Part shown: positions 1 to 11,076 of the stretch, piece by piece
Layout: each line of letters begins with the position of its first letter
Numbering within the stretch: the first letter of the stretch is position 1
Assembly: GCA_018873225.1 (NCBI GenBank)
Contig: JAEILZ010000008.1
Span: forward strand, 2,666,001 to 2,730,000
Direction: 5' to 3'
DNA: 64,000 nucleotides
DNA from: [Phialemoniopsis] sp. UDSM-2020
Taxonomy: Eukaryota; Ascomycota; Sordariomycetes; Thyridiales; Thyridiaceae
The notes under the pieces: generated by a model
The model's input: the letters and a program-made list of their open reading frames with translations, nothing else
Told to the model about the DNA's origin: nothing
The model's database searches: none
Program-made: the position numbers and the translations under genes

Positions 1-1
1 C

Positions 2-523
2 GCTTCCTTCACGCACAGCCTGCGCGCAGACATCCCGCCCGCCGCTCCGTTGGCCCTGACCACGACCTTGACATCTTCCTCATCGCTGATGGCGCGCTTC
101 CTACGCGGCGCCCTGCACAACGCGCCGCACGTCGGCGACACGCTGCACCTGTGGGACCTGCGCCGGCGGTCGGGCGCCGCCCAGCGCCGCAGGGACATCC
201 TGTTTGTCTTTTGCGCCGGCGTGTTGGGTTCCGCGCTCGTGGCGGGCGTGCTCGCGTACCGCCGCATGCCGGCGTTTGGCGAGGCTGTGTACCGCTGGAG
301 CCGCCCCGCGACGGGGTTCGGCGGCGCGGCGGGCGCGCTGCTCGGTCTGTCTGCTTTTGGCGGTGGTGATGCGAGGGCGCCGCAGGGGTATGCTGGCGGC
401 GGCGGCGGTGTGGGTGGTGGTATCGGCGTGGGGCTGGGAGGGGAGTACGAGGAGGTTCCGATCGAGATGGCGGGGCGGCCTGATGTTGTTGAGGTTGATG
501 TCGAGGTTGGTTCTGGGAGGTGA
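2..523 (+). CDS. 3' end of an unidentified membrane protein (partial)
   Basis: An open frame enters from the left edge and stops at 521-523, giving about 173 C-terminal residues; no start is visible, so this is the end of a larger gene. It contains one clear membrane segment (around ILFVFCAGVLGSALVAGVLA, coded near 198-257) preceded by a basic stretch (RRRSGAAQRRR), then a Gly-rich low-complexity tail. Codon use is strongly GC-ending, as in the PIG-U gene beside it. I do not recognise the family. It faces PIG-U convergently across about 440 nt. Confidence 0.5.
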   Translation, partial: ASFTHSLRADIPPAAPLALTTTLTSSSSLMARFLRGALHNAPHVGDTLHLWDLRRRSGAAQRRRDILFVFCAGVLGSALVAGVLAYRRMPAFGEAVYRWSRPATGFGGAAGALLGLSAFGGGDARAPQGYAGGGGGVGGGIGVGLGGEYEEVPIEMAGRPDVVEVDVEVGSGR

Positions 524-961
524 GGAACCGCTGGGGTGTGAGGCGGATTTATGACAGTGTACGATTGGGGCTGTGTCGATAGCACGGGTTTGTAGGTCTT
601 GACTGGGTTGAATGTTTGTATGATATAAGGGACACAGAGAAGGGTGTCATTACCGCCATCCTGAGATGGATCATGTCACTACACCACTCGGATGTTAACA
701 GCGGATTAGACCAAAAGCAAACGTTTCTTGTAATCGTAATATGATCTATCATCGTACACTGTCCATCATCCTAGCTGTGTTCTTCCAACTAATCATGATG
801 ACACCCTCTTTAATATGTCTATATCGCGGGCCTTCCACTTTTTCAACTTCCAAAACTAATCCTCGTTCAAAGACACTCATCCGCTCGATGACTCTGATGT
901 TTGTACGCGACCAAACACCATTCCATTATCCCTCAAGCCAGTACCAAGCGGCTTCCGTCTC
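524..961. other. Intergenic, convergent 3' ends
   Basis: AT-richer stretch between two convergent genes. Only short unsupported open frames occur. It presumably holds both polyadenylation regions. Confidence 0.6.
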
Positions 962-2396
962 TCAGATCTGACGGATCTCCTTGTTGACCATCTCGGGGCG
1001 GTCCACCTCCCACTCGTCCCGCAGCACCGCAAACGTCAGGTCCGACACCAACAGGCTCTGGCCCAGGCTCCAGACAAGCGTAATGGCGTAGAAGAAGTTG
1101 GCGTTGCCGCTCCCAGCGTAGATCCACAAGTGGTAAAACGCCGGGCCGAGGAACGCGGCGTAGGTAATAGCAGCCGCGACGACAAAGGTGTAGCGCATGA
1201 GCGGGAAGACGTGGCGGAACAGCGGCAGCAGGCCCAGGAAGAGCGACGTGTCGGCGATGCTCGGGTACGGCTTGAAGATGGCGAAGATGCCCGCGAGCAG
1301 CGTCAGGACGACGAGCGGCTGCGAGCGTATGCGGACGCACAGGCCGCCGACGTACGAGGCGAGGTGTAGCCAGAAGACGGCGAGGAAGAAGGAGCGGAAC
1401 GAGTCGAACATCTCGGTGAAGAAGTACCACCACAGCCCGACGTTGGGGGTCAGGTCCGAGAGCGTGAGCTGCGTGCCGTAGGTCGAGGGGAGGAACTCCC
1501 AGCTGTTGCCCGTGACGAGGAAGGACATGCCGAAGAGGGCGAGGAGGCAGGCGGCCACGGCGGCGACGTTGGTCGCGGCAAAGGCCGCTGCCGAGTCTGT
1601 CTGGCGCGCTGCGGGGCGGCGGTCATAGGCGAGCAGGACGAGCGCCGGGAGCAGGAGGAGCGGGTACATGGACAGGTAGGCGGCGAAGGAGAGGGCGACC
1701 ATGGCGCCGAGGGGCGCGCCGGCGATGGCCTTTGCGATGGCGTGGAGGATGGCGCAGGTGGTGAAGACGCTTGTCGAGCGGCCGATGCAAGTCGCGACGG
1801 TGAAGGGGCTGAAGAGGTAACTGCGGGAGGGAAGGAACAACGTTAGCTCTTTCCATCTTGTATCTAGTATACAGGTGTATCGGCGGCAGGTACGTACACT
1901 GCGGCCACGACGTATCCGCTCCACCGCTTGTCGCGCCGGGGCGACTTGAAGAGGGCCGAGGAGCCGGCCTCGCACGAGTCGGCGATCTTGACGAGGGCGT
2001 CGGCGCTCACGAGGTCGACCAGCACGTAGAGCAGGTTGGTGAAGAAGGGCCAGCTGGCGTAGCTGGGAAGGAGGGAGAAGAGCGGCAGGAGGAGGGGCGC
2101 CTGGTGGTAGACGCCGCCGTCATATGGGGAGACATTGTGGTTGTAGAGAAAGAGGCCTTCTTGTACTAGAGTTGATCGCCGTCAGTCTCCGTCCGGGGTA
2201 GTCTGCGATGTCATGGCTAAGAAAGGAAGGGATGTAACTCACGGCGCTTGAAGCTGGTGACGGGGGTCGAGATCTCGACGCGTCCGGTCAGGAGGTCCGG
2301 CAGGCCGGGAAAGAAGGTGAAAAGCACGAGTCGCAGGGCAGCGGCGGCGGCAAAGAGGCCGGCCGTCTTTCCCAGAAATGCATTGCCCCCGTTCAT
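962..2396 (-). CDS. GAB1: GPI transamidase subunit PIG-U / Gab1 (Cdc91)
   Basis: Subunit of the endoplasmic-reticulum GPI transamidase that attaches preformed GPI anchors to proteins. Exons (complement) 2243-2396, 1898-2165 and 962-1820 join in frame with GT-AG introns of 77 nt each and encode 426 residues, close to the usual 390-435. Family hallmarks are visible: an N-terminal membrane segment, then FKRLQEGLFLY with the acidic luminal stretch SPYDGGVYHQAPLLLPLF, and YLFSPFTVATCIGRSTSVFT, followed by many hydrophobic helices. An essential housekeeping gene; it marks conserved core sequence at this edge of the window. Confidence 0.93.
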
Positions 2397-3070
2397 CGCT
2401 CAGTCCATTGTCCGCCGGGGGAGGGGAGTTGATGGGAATGAGGGAGGGGGAAGGTTTAGCTGGAGCTGTCGTCAAGTCCGCCTTCGTGTTCTCAAAGATT
2501 AAAGTGGTCCCCGCCCGCCAATGCAAGCCACACCAGCACCAGCGCTACGCTGGAGCCACAGGCGGCACTTCAGCCAGTAATCATACATGTCTCACACAAG
2601 CATCTTCCCGGCAGCAACGTCAACTCTACTTTTCGAGATGAACACATTGATATGATCTTATCCTTATCCATGTATCTAAACTGATAATATAGGCTCATAG
2701 TCAAGATTCTACTGACTGATGCAATGCAAGACTCAAGGCCATGTGTCCTGGCCTCGTGCGGTCAGCCACAGTGGAAAGCCGAGTTCGTCAGGTTTGCCAT
2801 GATCTACCAGCGCAAGTAACTTCCTTCGTCGAGTCGAGGCAAATGTCAGCATGTCTGTGACTGAGCTGGGAATGCGTCCTGTCGAAATCCTTCTCAAGAG
2901 AGAGTCCATGGGGCCCAGCGCGCTTCTGTGGCACATCAACTCCCCACCGTCTTCGCGGCATCCTCTTCAGGTCCTGATTCTCTTGCGGCGCAGCCTTGAT
3001 CGGTAGCTTGATGTGATTGCTCCGAAAGGAGCATGTTTATGCGACAGTCCATGTGCCTGCTCAATTCGTT
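2397..3070. other. Intergenic (PIG-U promoter side)
   Basis: Lies upstream of PIG-U and downstream of the small membrane-protein gene. The first ~100 nt contain a purine run (gaggggagttgatgggaatgag region) likely to be PIG-U leader or promoter. No further gene is supported. Confidence 0.5.
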
Positions 3071-3487
3071 CTATTTGTCCAGACTATCCTGCGTTTCGAA
3101 GGACATGGTCGACTGTGCTGCAGGAGGCCGGTCCGCGGAAGAAGCTCCTGCGCCACCCTCCTCCGCCTGGCCGAGCTCGTAGTAATCCATCGGCGTCCTG
3201 AGCTGCCTCCACTTGATGCCGCAGAAGGAGTCTCTGGACATGCTGTACTCCCAAAATTGCTGAAGCAAACCCCAGAGTCCCAGGACGGCGAAGTAGAGGA
3301 CGATGAGTGGCCAAGCCAGGCCCGGGATCATCCAGAAGAGGGGGAGAAAGACGCAGAGGCACCCGTCATTCTTGATGAAGGCTGGTACCCAGATGTCGTC
3401 GTGCATCACCCAGGCGGCACAAAACGCTATGGTCAAGTAGGCGCCTAGGGAGAAGACGAGGAATAATCCGTCGAATTCGGAGACCAT
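3071..3487 (-). CDS. Small membrane protein of unknown function
   Basis: Single-exon frame of 138 residues, ATG at 3487 and stop at 3071-3073. Two or three hydrophobic segments are visible: residues ~7-28 (GLFLVFSLGAYLTIAFCAAW), ~45-60 (CVFLPLFWMIPGLAWP) and ~60-78 (LIVLYFAVLGLWGLL). A polar tail follows (EEGGAGASSADRPPAAQS). I do not recognise a family. The alternating membrane and soluble segments and GC-ending codons make it a credible gene; an upstream exon cannot be excluded. Confidence 0.55.
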   Translation of the reverse strand: MVSEFDGLFLVFSLGAYLTIAFCAAWVMHDDIWVPAFIKNDGCLCVFLPLFWMIPGLAWPLIVLYFAVLGLWGLLQQFWEYSMSRDSFCGIKWRQLRTPMDYYELGQAEEGGAGASSADRPPAAQSTMSFETQDSLDK

Positions 3488-4436
3488 GATGATGCCCCAG
3501 ATCCTGCGTCGGATCGGTCGAATAGCGACGCAGCCTGTTTGGGTATGAGGATTGTATAGATCGAGGTAAAGAAGAAGGGTGAGATGGGAGAGGCAGCTGA
3601 AAGTCGGAGCTGAAGATGTTTTGCGCTCTCATGATAGGTAGTTGGCTCCACATCTCGCCTCCATATCTGGGTCACCGAGTCGGGCGTTCCGGCGAAGCCA
3701 CACTCAAATCTCCACCTGATAGGAAGCTAGTGCTGAAGAATGCTGTGGTAGTTTGCTGCGCATTGGATGTAGTCGAATTCGTCTCTTGTCACTCTGAAGT
3801 TGCTATCACGTGTCTCAGTTGAGTGTAGTTCGACTCGAAGATTGAGATCATGAGCCTACGGCGATGACATGTTGTCCCATTGGCTCACTCGCAATCGCAT
3901 CCTACTTTCGCATTAATACTGCGGAAGGGCTGCTTATGGCGGCGGCGCAGTTGGATGTCAAGTGCTAGAGTCAGCGCCCCCAACTCAACTCAACAGCACA
4001 AACTGATGTTGATGCAGTTGTGTTCAGACTTGAAATAGTACGCGAAAGACTAATTTTATCTTTGAGGCCTTCGTCATGCCTCGATTCTATGTTGCATCTT
4101 GTCTGGTGAATGGCTGGAACAGCCCAAGGTTGCTGCGAGGGAATGCGCCGGCCCCAAGGAGTCAGACTGTCCCTGAACCGGGTCAGTCAACTCTCGTTCG
4201 GGACTTGGACAACAGCTATTAGATATCGTTTGTGTGGTCGTGGTCGTTTTGATAGACCGTATGTAGTGCGAAAAAGTATATAAACGCAGGGCTTCTCCAT
4301 GCAGTTATGCAGAATTCAACCTTCAACTCCTTCAATCAGTTCAAACTCCCATTGCCCTAATCCTCTTTCTTACAACAACGCTGATCGGAGATATCATTCG
4401 AGCATTGTTACTTTGTTGCAGATCAAAGAGTCCAAC
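3488..4436. other. Divergent intergenic region
   Basis: Between the small membrane-protein gene (minus) and the secreted cysteine-rich protein (plus). The right part holds a TATA element; otherwise nothing recognisable. Confidence 0.5.
4277..4284 (+). promoter_or_regulatory. TATA box of the secreted cysteine-rich protein
   Basis: TATATAAA about 150 nt upstream of the ATG at 4437. Short secreted fungal genes often have such a TATA box and a pyrimidine-rich leader, and the leader 4310-4430 is C/T/A-rich. Confidence 0.5.
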
Positions 4437-4703
4437 ATGAAGCTCTACGTACTTGCCAGCTCCCTCATCTTCGTCGCCACGACTCTGGCTGCCCCGGCTG
4501 CCATTGAAGACAGACAGGCGGAGACAACCGTTCAGATGGACTGCGTACCCGGCGAATATATCTGCGCAGGAACTCCCGACGGCAAAGGTTCCAGCATAGC
4601 TGTTTGCAACTCCCTTGGCACTGCTATCACCATGCAGGCCAAGTGCGGTCGCAAGGACTGTTGCACCGAGGCCAGGAACGGCGTGCCGTACTGCATGTGT
4701 TAG
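4437..4703 (+). CDS. Small secreted cysteine-rich protein (effector-like)
   Basis: 88 residues. The start chosen is the ATG directly followed by a signal peptide (MKLYVLASSLIFVATTLAAP), not the in-frame upstream ATG at 4299, which would add 46 non-hydrophobic residues. The mature part carries eight cysteines in the pattern C-x6-C-x13-C-x13-C-x4-CC-x10-C-x1-C and ends in YCMC. Such compact, probably disulfide-rich secreted proteins are typical effector or antimicrobial candidates in plant-associated ascomycetes. It stands alone between two long intergenic gaps. Function is unknown; secretion is the firm part of the call. Confidence 0.72.
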   Translation: MKLYVLASSLIFVATTLAAPAAIEDRQAETTVQMDCVPGEYICAGTPDGKGSSIAVCNSLGTAITMQAKCGRKDCCTEARNGVPYCMC

Positions 4704-5845
4704 AGCAGCGTATTGGATTTGCTCTGTGGTAAGTTTCGCCTTCCAATGAAGGTTCTGCTAGACGCTAAGGTGAAAGAAGTAGAAATACAGTCCATGAGCG
4801 GACTTGCGGGTTTATCAGCAAAGCAGCACTTAGGGAGCGAACTTTTGCCGTGGTTCACTATCTGCTTTAAGGTTAGATTGGGTCCGTGTACAATTGCAGT
4901 TTACTTAGTAATACATCTGGATACTTTTATTTTCATGTTAGGTTCTGTGAACTTGTGCGTAGTTTACAAAAGCCCGATCAAAAATTAATTGAAGACTGTG
5001 CGAACACGTTCAATAACAATCCATCATGCTATTCCAGTCAATGGAAGTAGAACTACGGGGGTAAGGTGAAGGTACGAAAAACACAGGCACAAACTCTACT
5101 CCATTCTTCATGTACTTTTCAAAATATTGAAGATGCGAAGGATGGGTTGTTGATTCTCAAGTCATTCAATAGCTCATGACCAAGATACGACCCTCAATGG
5201 TTGTGCTACTTAGAAAGATACTACTAGGGAGTTCTAGAATCAGTAGGGCAACGGTAACAAAAAGAAGGATAGTCTCGCATGTGACCGTGTTCAGAGATTG
5301 TGAAGTACCGCACGGGTCGTATCTGTCCGCAGTGCCTCGGACGCGTGGCCACTGATAGGAAGCAAATACAAGGCTGACGAACGCCATCAAACACCCTATA
5401 GGATGCTCTTGCAAGGCACCCACTCGGCCTTGATAGGCCTCTATAGGACGCCACCAAGGTGACGGGACGCCTTGGCACTCCGGGCTGACCAACACAAAAC
5501 AGAGCTATCGCAGGCTTCCATACCGGAATGCCCCTTATGGCATGGTATACCGCCTTTTGCGGAAACCTTGAGCACCCTTGCAGCACTTCGCGTGAGGACC
5601 GTCTATCAACGAGGTTGCATCCGGCAATGCAATGACCTGCTCGGGCATCAGAAGTTGCTCCATTGCATGCAGGATCATCATGCTTGCATCCGGTGAGTCC
5701 ATGGCCCCCTCGGATACCACAACTCAGCTCAAATGGGGTGGATGCACGAGCATCGCTTTTCCATCACATCAAGGAAGTGCTGGGCTCACGATGGTCCTCA
5801 AAAATTTGAGAATCTTTGTGATCGAAAGAAGTCTCTGTTGCCAAC
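4704..5845. other. Intergenic
   Basis: More than 1.1 kb without a supported gene. A minus-strand frame at 5166-5495 has two hydrophobic stretches but no recognisable domain or exon context. Confidence 0.5.
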
Positions 5846-8084
5846 ATGCCAGTCACTAACGATAACATTTACAAGGGCGTCTGGACGAACTGGTCCCGCG
5901 GCCGCGTTTTGGGAAGTACGCTGACGGTAGACTCGGATACAGGGGTGATCGTCACAGCTGTACTCGCCATTTTTGTCCAGATTGCAGCATCTTACGTCTG
6001 GAATCTGATCGCGTATTGTCTCCACCAGCTACATGGAACCGGACGGGAGGAACCGCAACATGTGCATCGCCGACAATACAAAGTGATCATCAGAAATGTC
6101 TCTTCTCCTGGATCGGTGGCATTCCAAATGCTGCGCTTGATCTGGAGCTGGCGGTCCTACGTTGGTTGGGCCGCTCTGCTTCCCTACCTCATCGTCACCC
6201 TCTCAGCAGCGACCTGCGCCGCAGGAGGGATCGTCTTTGGTATTTTCTCCTCTTACGTCGTTGATTCCTCCAACATCGAGGTCCTTCTTCGCTCTCCAAA
6301 TTGTGGTATATTCGCCATCCCCGGGGCCGTTCAATTCCAGGATCCTTGGTGGGTGGCGCACAACACCTTTTGGATGGAAGGCCTCACAGCTGGCACAACG
6401 TACGTCCGCCAATGCTACAATGCCTCCTCTCCCTCGAAGGCCGCTTGCAACATGTTCACTGTCCCCACAGTGAGCTGGACTACGGATAATCTCGCTCCTT
6501 GTCCATTTGACGAGAAGATGTGCACTGGACCCGCCATCACCATGGACAGCAATCTGATCGACACGAACAACATTCTAGGCCTCAATTTCGCGGAAGAGCA
6601 CCGCTTAGCTCTGAGGAAGGTCAGCACCTGCTCGCCAATTACCCAAGATGGGTATGTGACAGTGACAAACGCATCGGACCCGGAGGCCCTGGGTTACTAC
6701 CAAAATGTCCCTTTCCTAGACGAGGATCAAGCGGCCGTGTACTGGTACGGCCCTCAGGTCACAGCAGGAGCATACAACTCCACCTGGGCAGCCAGCTTCT
6801 ATGCAAATAATATCACAAGACGGTACCAGCTCTCGTGAGTCTTAGGTGTGGCCCTTTTGTCGAAAATATCCGCTTAGTATCGGAACAGTAAACTCAGCGC
6901 CTGGGGCCGAAATCCTATCCACAATGATTTCTACCCCATCCCGGAGCTCGGCCGATCAGACGGTGATGTGGTTCTCTTCTTCTTCCAGAGCGGAATGATT
7001 CCCTCAGAAGCACCAATCGATGACCCAATGTTCTCGGCACACAAGGCAGAGCATCCCTTTTGGGACACGACCAACTCGACCTCCTATTACTTTGCCGACG
7101 ACATAGTGACCGTGATAGGGTGCGTGGAACAGGTACGGAGAACCTCACTCTGCTAGGAACGCAGTTTGTTACATTCACTAATGACGCTCTGTTTTGTAGT
7201 ACCAGGTCTGCATCCCAAGCTTTAGGGGTGAGGCCGGTTGCATTGATCTGACTGCCATTGACGGCATCATACCAGATGCGCAACAACATCTAAAGCTGAC
7301 CGCCATCCAGAATGCGACTCTCAACGTCCTGTACAACGAGATACGAACCTGGAGAAATGACATGAGCCTTGCTTCGTGGAGGCCAAACTTGGATTTGATA
7401 GCTCAAAAGACGGTGGCCCTGACGGTCCAATACGGCCTTCCCAACAACCAGTGGCAGATTGAGGTCGAGGACTGGTTCGCCACCGTCTGGGCAACTCTGA
7501 TGCAGCGGCTCTTCTTGCGCGTGGTCGGCCCGATGGACCGCGCTTCACAACAATACATCTTGCCGCCCCAGACACCAGAAGAGCTCGTCGTCTGTCAGGC
7601 GCAAAAGGCGCGCATGGGCCAAGGATTCAGTAATGTATCACTCTTCGGCCTGTTATTCGTCCTATGTCTTGGCAGTGTCATCATGGCGACGAGTATTCTC
7701 CTTGAAATCGTGGGGCCGCGCTTGAGTAGCTGGTCTTCCAAGGGCTACTTCGCCTCTGCGCGTCGTCAAGATTGGCTTCAGGACGACGCCTTGCATCTGC
7801 AGATGTTGGCTTACAAAGGACAAAGCCGATCTGGCGCGGAGATCTGGATCCACGAAGATAGAGGCGTCCCGCTTGTTCAGCCATCGGACGCGCGGCTCCG
7901 TCCTCTTACCGACAGGCCTCGTGCGGCGGCGAGGCGCCCTGACAGTGATCGCGTATCGGACTCCGTCACCTTGACCAGGGCAATGACGGTGACAACACAG
8001 GGATCGAGACCGAGGTCGTTGTCGCTCGTGCTGTCACAGGATCACAATACGTTGACGCCTGTCAGACGAGCAACCACTTCCTAG
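5846..8084 (+). CDS. Large fungal-specific membrane protein
   Basis: Exons 5846-6834, 6898-7132 and 7200-8084 (introns of 63 and 67 nt, GT-AG) give 702 residues. Visible layout: short N-terminus, membrane helix ~35-55, a second ~112-137 (LLPYLIVTLSAATCAAG), a ~480-residue extracytoplasmic region with several N-x-S/T sites and cysteines, then a C-terminal helix (LFGLLFVLCLGSVIMATSILL) and a basic Ser/Arg-rich tail. This topology is common in uncharacterised Pezizomycotina membrane proteins. No enzymatic motif was found. A surface or sensor role is only a guess. Confidence 0.8.
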
Positions 8085-9208
8085 TGTTCCGAGTTCGCAG
8101 CCGGGGTTGGCTACAAGAGAGAATTGCAGATTGTAGTACCGATGGGTCGTTGTGTTGGTGGACCAAACCGGCTTCCAATGTCGTCGTAATCCCCAGCATG
8201 CATGTGGAACCCACTCGTTTGAGATGGACACAAAAGGGTTTCACTCAGATTGGTTCTGATCTACAAGTGACATGGCAAGCTTTCAATACATGGCAATTGG
8301 TCTGATCCATGCATTTCACCCTGATCCCGCACTCTAGTGCCCTGAATCGCTTGTTCTGTCAAGACTAGCTGATGCCTCGTTTTCTCATGAAATCTTGCAA
8401 GCCACGGTAGGACTGTGCCTGCAATTCAAGATGCCTCGCATAGCTCCGCTGTGGCTCGAGAATGTCCATTGAAACTTCATAAAGCGTATCCACACGCAAG
8501 AACGAAAGCAGGGGCAGGCCCCTTGTGCCTAGAGGATTGTCGCAGAGTTTTAACTGCATGTTTGTTCTTCGGTTTTTACGGGTCGGGCTGATCGGGATGA
8601 ATAGATCGGGATCGACGCGTTCGTCACTATCATCGGTAGTTACCTACAAACAACTCCGGGTCAGCATACGCGCTCTCGATACTTGTGATGGGAGATACCG
8701 AACAGTAGCGACTTTCACCCATCCCCGTCGTGTGTCTGACTTGCCCACTACAATGACCATGTGACGTAGAACAATACTCGGTATTTGGGCGTCATTCCCA
8801 GCGTCCTCATTCCAGAGGCGTCTGCTCCTGAATCGGTAAACTTTTCCTTGTGGTGAGTTTGGGTACTTCATTGCGACATGCTAGCTTGTAGCATAACCAC
8901 AAAGGTGGGTAAGACCAGAAGGTTTCCTGCCTAGGATTCGAAGTCTGAAACTGGAGACTTGGAGTTTGTGATGATTGTGATGATGGTTAGAATAATGCCG
9001 TGATGTTTTAAATCTCCTAGATTCAAGGCGGGAGGTCATTTGTGGGCAGCATTTCTTGGATGAGCAAATAAGGTTTGGATGAGCATGTTAATGACGCACC
9101 AGTGAACGTAAACGTAACGAACCACGCATGGAGTGTTCCTAGGTAGGGATAACATCTGCACGTGCCTAAGTCACACACATCATATAAGATCTATCACCCT
9201 GTTAGTCC
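8085..9208. other. Intergenic
   Basis: About 1.1 kb with only short frames (all under 80 codons) lacking splice context or domains. A direct repeat of ACGTAA-type hexamers occurs near 9100-9120. Nothing else seen. Confidence 0.5.
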
Positions 9209-10264
9209 CTATTGAAGAATAAAGCTACCGCCGTTGTCAACTTCGATGAAATTTGGTCGACGGACCTGATCCTCGTCCGGACTTGTCTGTGTTTCCTTAT
9301 CTGTGACATCCAGTCCATCCGCCAAGGTATGGTGGTTGTCTCGCGTGCACCTTCCAATGAACCCCGAGTACGACAAGACCGCATCAGCCGTTTTGACCCA
9401 GTACCGTGGCCGCGTTGCCCTCTCGAGTGCCACGCCGGCCTTGACACCGTGGCACGTCTGCATCCCAAAGGTGAAGCTTTCCTTGAGCGAGTGCATGATG
9501 GCCAGCATTGACAAGCCAGAGTCTTCTTTCTGCAGCATCTCGACAAAGCTGCGCACATCCTCCTGCTCGAGCGGAATGCCGTGCGGTGAGTGTAGCATCA
9601 CCTCATGCTGGTGTGCCCCAAAAGTCCAGATCCATACTATGACGTAGTTTGCCTTGAAGGTGTCCATGGCGGGTATTCGAAAGATGTTCAACCACGGAGG
9701 CAGCGAGGCGCCAGGATGTAGAGCCTCCCAGTCATTTGCATCGGCCGGGGTGAAGTCGCGTGGCGAGTAAACAGTATCGAAGTGCTTGAAGCTCTTTACT
9801 TTCGCCACCGCATCAGGTGGAGTCAATACTGGAATGCGATGGTCGAACGTGCGAAGCGTCGCCTCCGCTAGATGATCAGGTAGATCTGCGCTGATAAAGA
9901 TAGCGTCAATGCATGGCGAAATCGGTTGGAGAGACCGCGTAGTCTTGTTCGTATTTGCTGCTAGGGCTTCTATATCGCGAGCTAGATGTTCGACGGCGGT
10001 TCCGTCCTGGAACGCCGGGGAGACGATATTTTCAGTGTGGCTTAGCCATGAATGAACAAAGATACCGGGACCAACTAGCCACGGATCCAGGACTACGTGA
10101 TAATAGACCTTTCCGGTGCTTGCCACCTCGGGTTTGGGGCGAGGAAACGAGACGAGCCACGAATTATCCCCATTGAGGGATGTGAGAACAGGCCGTAATT
10201 CCGAGTCGGGGGAAGAGAAGTGCGCCTGCAGAGTGGCAGTTCGTGATGATGAGGGCGAGGCCAT
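9209..10264 (-). CDS. Metallo-beta-lactamase-superfamily-like protein, ligands altered
   Basis: Single exon, 351 residues. The fold is suggested by the N-terminal beta-rich segment, VVLDPWLVGPGIFVHSWLSHTE (cf. UlaG-like 'DPxL') and a Ser-x-x-x-x-Asp-His segment, FISADLPDHL, at the position of the family's metal motif. In active members this reads HxHxDH; here both leading histidines are replaced (S-A-D-L-P-D-H), leaving only Asp-His. A related fungal subgroup also departs from the classical motif. It may be non-catalytic or use another metal set. It is divergent from the HET gene. Confidence 0.68.
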   Translation of the reverse strand: MASPSSSRTATLQAHFSSPDSELRPVLTSLNGDNSWLVSFPRPKPEVASTGKVYYHVVLDPWLVGPGIFVHSWLSHTENIVSPAFQDGTAVEHLARDIEALAANTNKTTRSLQPISPCIDAIFISADLPDHLAEATLRTFDHRIPVLTPPDAVAKVKSFKHFDTVYSPRDFTPADANDWEALHPGASLPPWLNIFRIPAMDTFKANYVIVWIWTFGAHQHEVMLHSPHGIPLEQEDVRSFVEMLQKEDSGLSMLAIMHSLKESFTFGMQTCHGVKAGVALERATRPRYWVKTADAVLSYSGFIGRCTRDNHHTLADGLDVTDKETQTSPDEDQVRRPNFIEVDNGGSFILQ

Positions 10265-11076
10265 GTTCGTGCCTGTGATGTACCGAAATTCTTGACGATC
10301 TTGTTTATGCTTTTAAATCTCGACCGATGCTTGATGTTTACCTGTTCATTCAGGAAGATGGGACCATGAAGATGTTAGGCGGTGTGCTCCATTTTAAGTG
10401 GTGGACTGAAGTGATCAAATATAGCCCATGGGGAACTTTCTCGGCGGGTGTCGGTTGTCAGCTTGAAGTACGTCAGCTCGAAACCTATTCCCCGATCAGG
10501 TTTAGCAAGTCTGACATGCTGGATTCGCGTTCCTTTGAGATGTCATGAGTTCGATCTCAATAATCCTGCCCATCCAGGACTTTCTAGTCCATGAATGAAC
10601 GTTTCTCCAACTTCGACCCTATCAAAGACACCACCTGTTTTCCTGTTTTCTTACTTGCCAGGATCCTGCGTTGCTTAAGTACTGATACATCTTACACAAT
10701 AATGTGCGAAGATCTCGAGACATGAACTGCCTTTCATTGAAATTTTGACTGTCGTCCAGTTTAACTACTATGGAACTTCTATGAAAACACCGACAGGTGC
10801 TAGCATCCTGTGACGTTGAGCCAGGGTCGGTTATTTCATTTGTTTGGAGGCGTCAGCCAATCAACCCCGCGCCACCTTTCAAGTAAGATACAAGCAGCTT
10901 ATGCGAGACTGACAAGGTAGGTGTGCTAACCCAATTGTGTGATGAGCCCACATGATTTGCGGCATATGGATTTCTGGGCAGCAATAAATGCACTCCGCGA
11001 GAAGAGAAATTAGGGTCAGGAAGTTCATTTTTCAGGTTCAGCATCCGCCATCGCTACTTGTCTTTGCGCGACGACG
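10265..11076. other. Divergent intergenic region
   Basis: Shared upstream region of the MBL-like gene (minus) and the HET gene (plus). I see no clear TATA or palindromic operator. Confidence 0.5.

Noticed and set aside
5166..5495. 109-codon minus frame with two hydrophobic stretches
   Set aside because: No recognisable family, no splice-compatible neighbouring exon and a second overlapping frame of equal quality.
10540..10575. tRNA T-arm-like sequence (GAGTTCGATCTC)
   Set aside because: No acceptor stem, anticodon arm or D-arm could be found around it.
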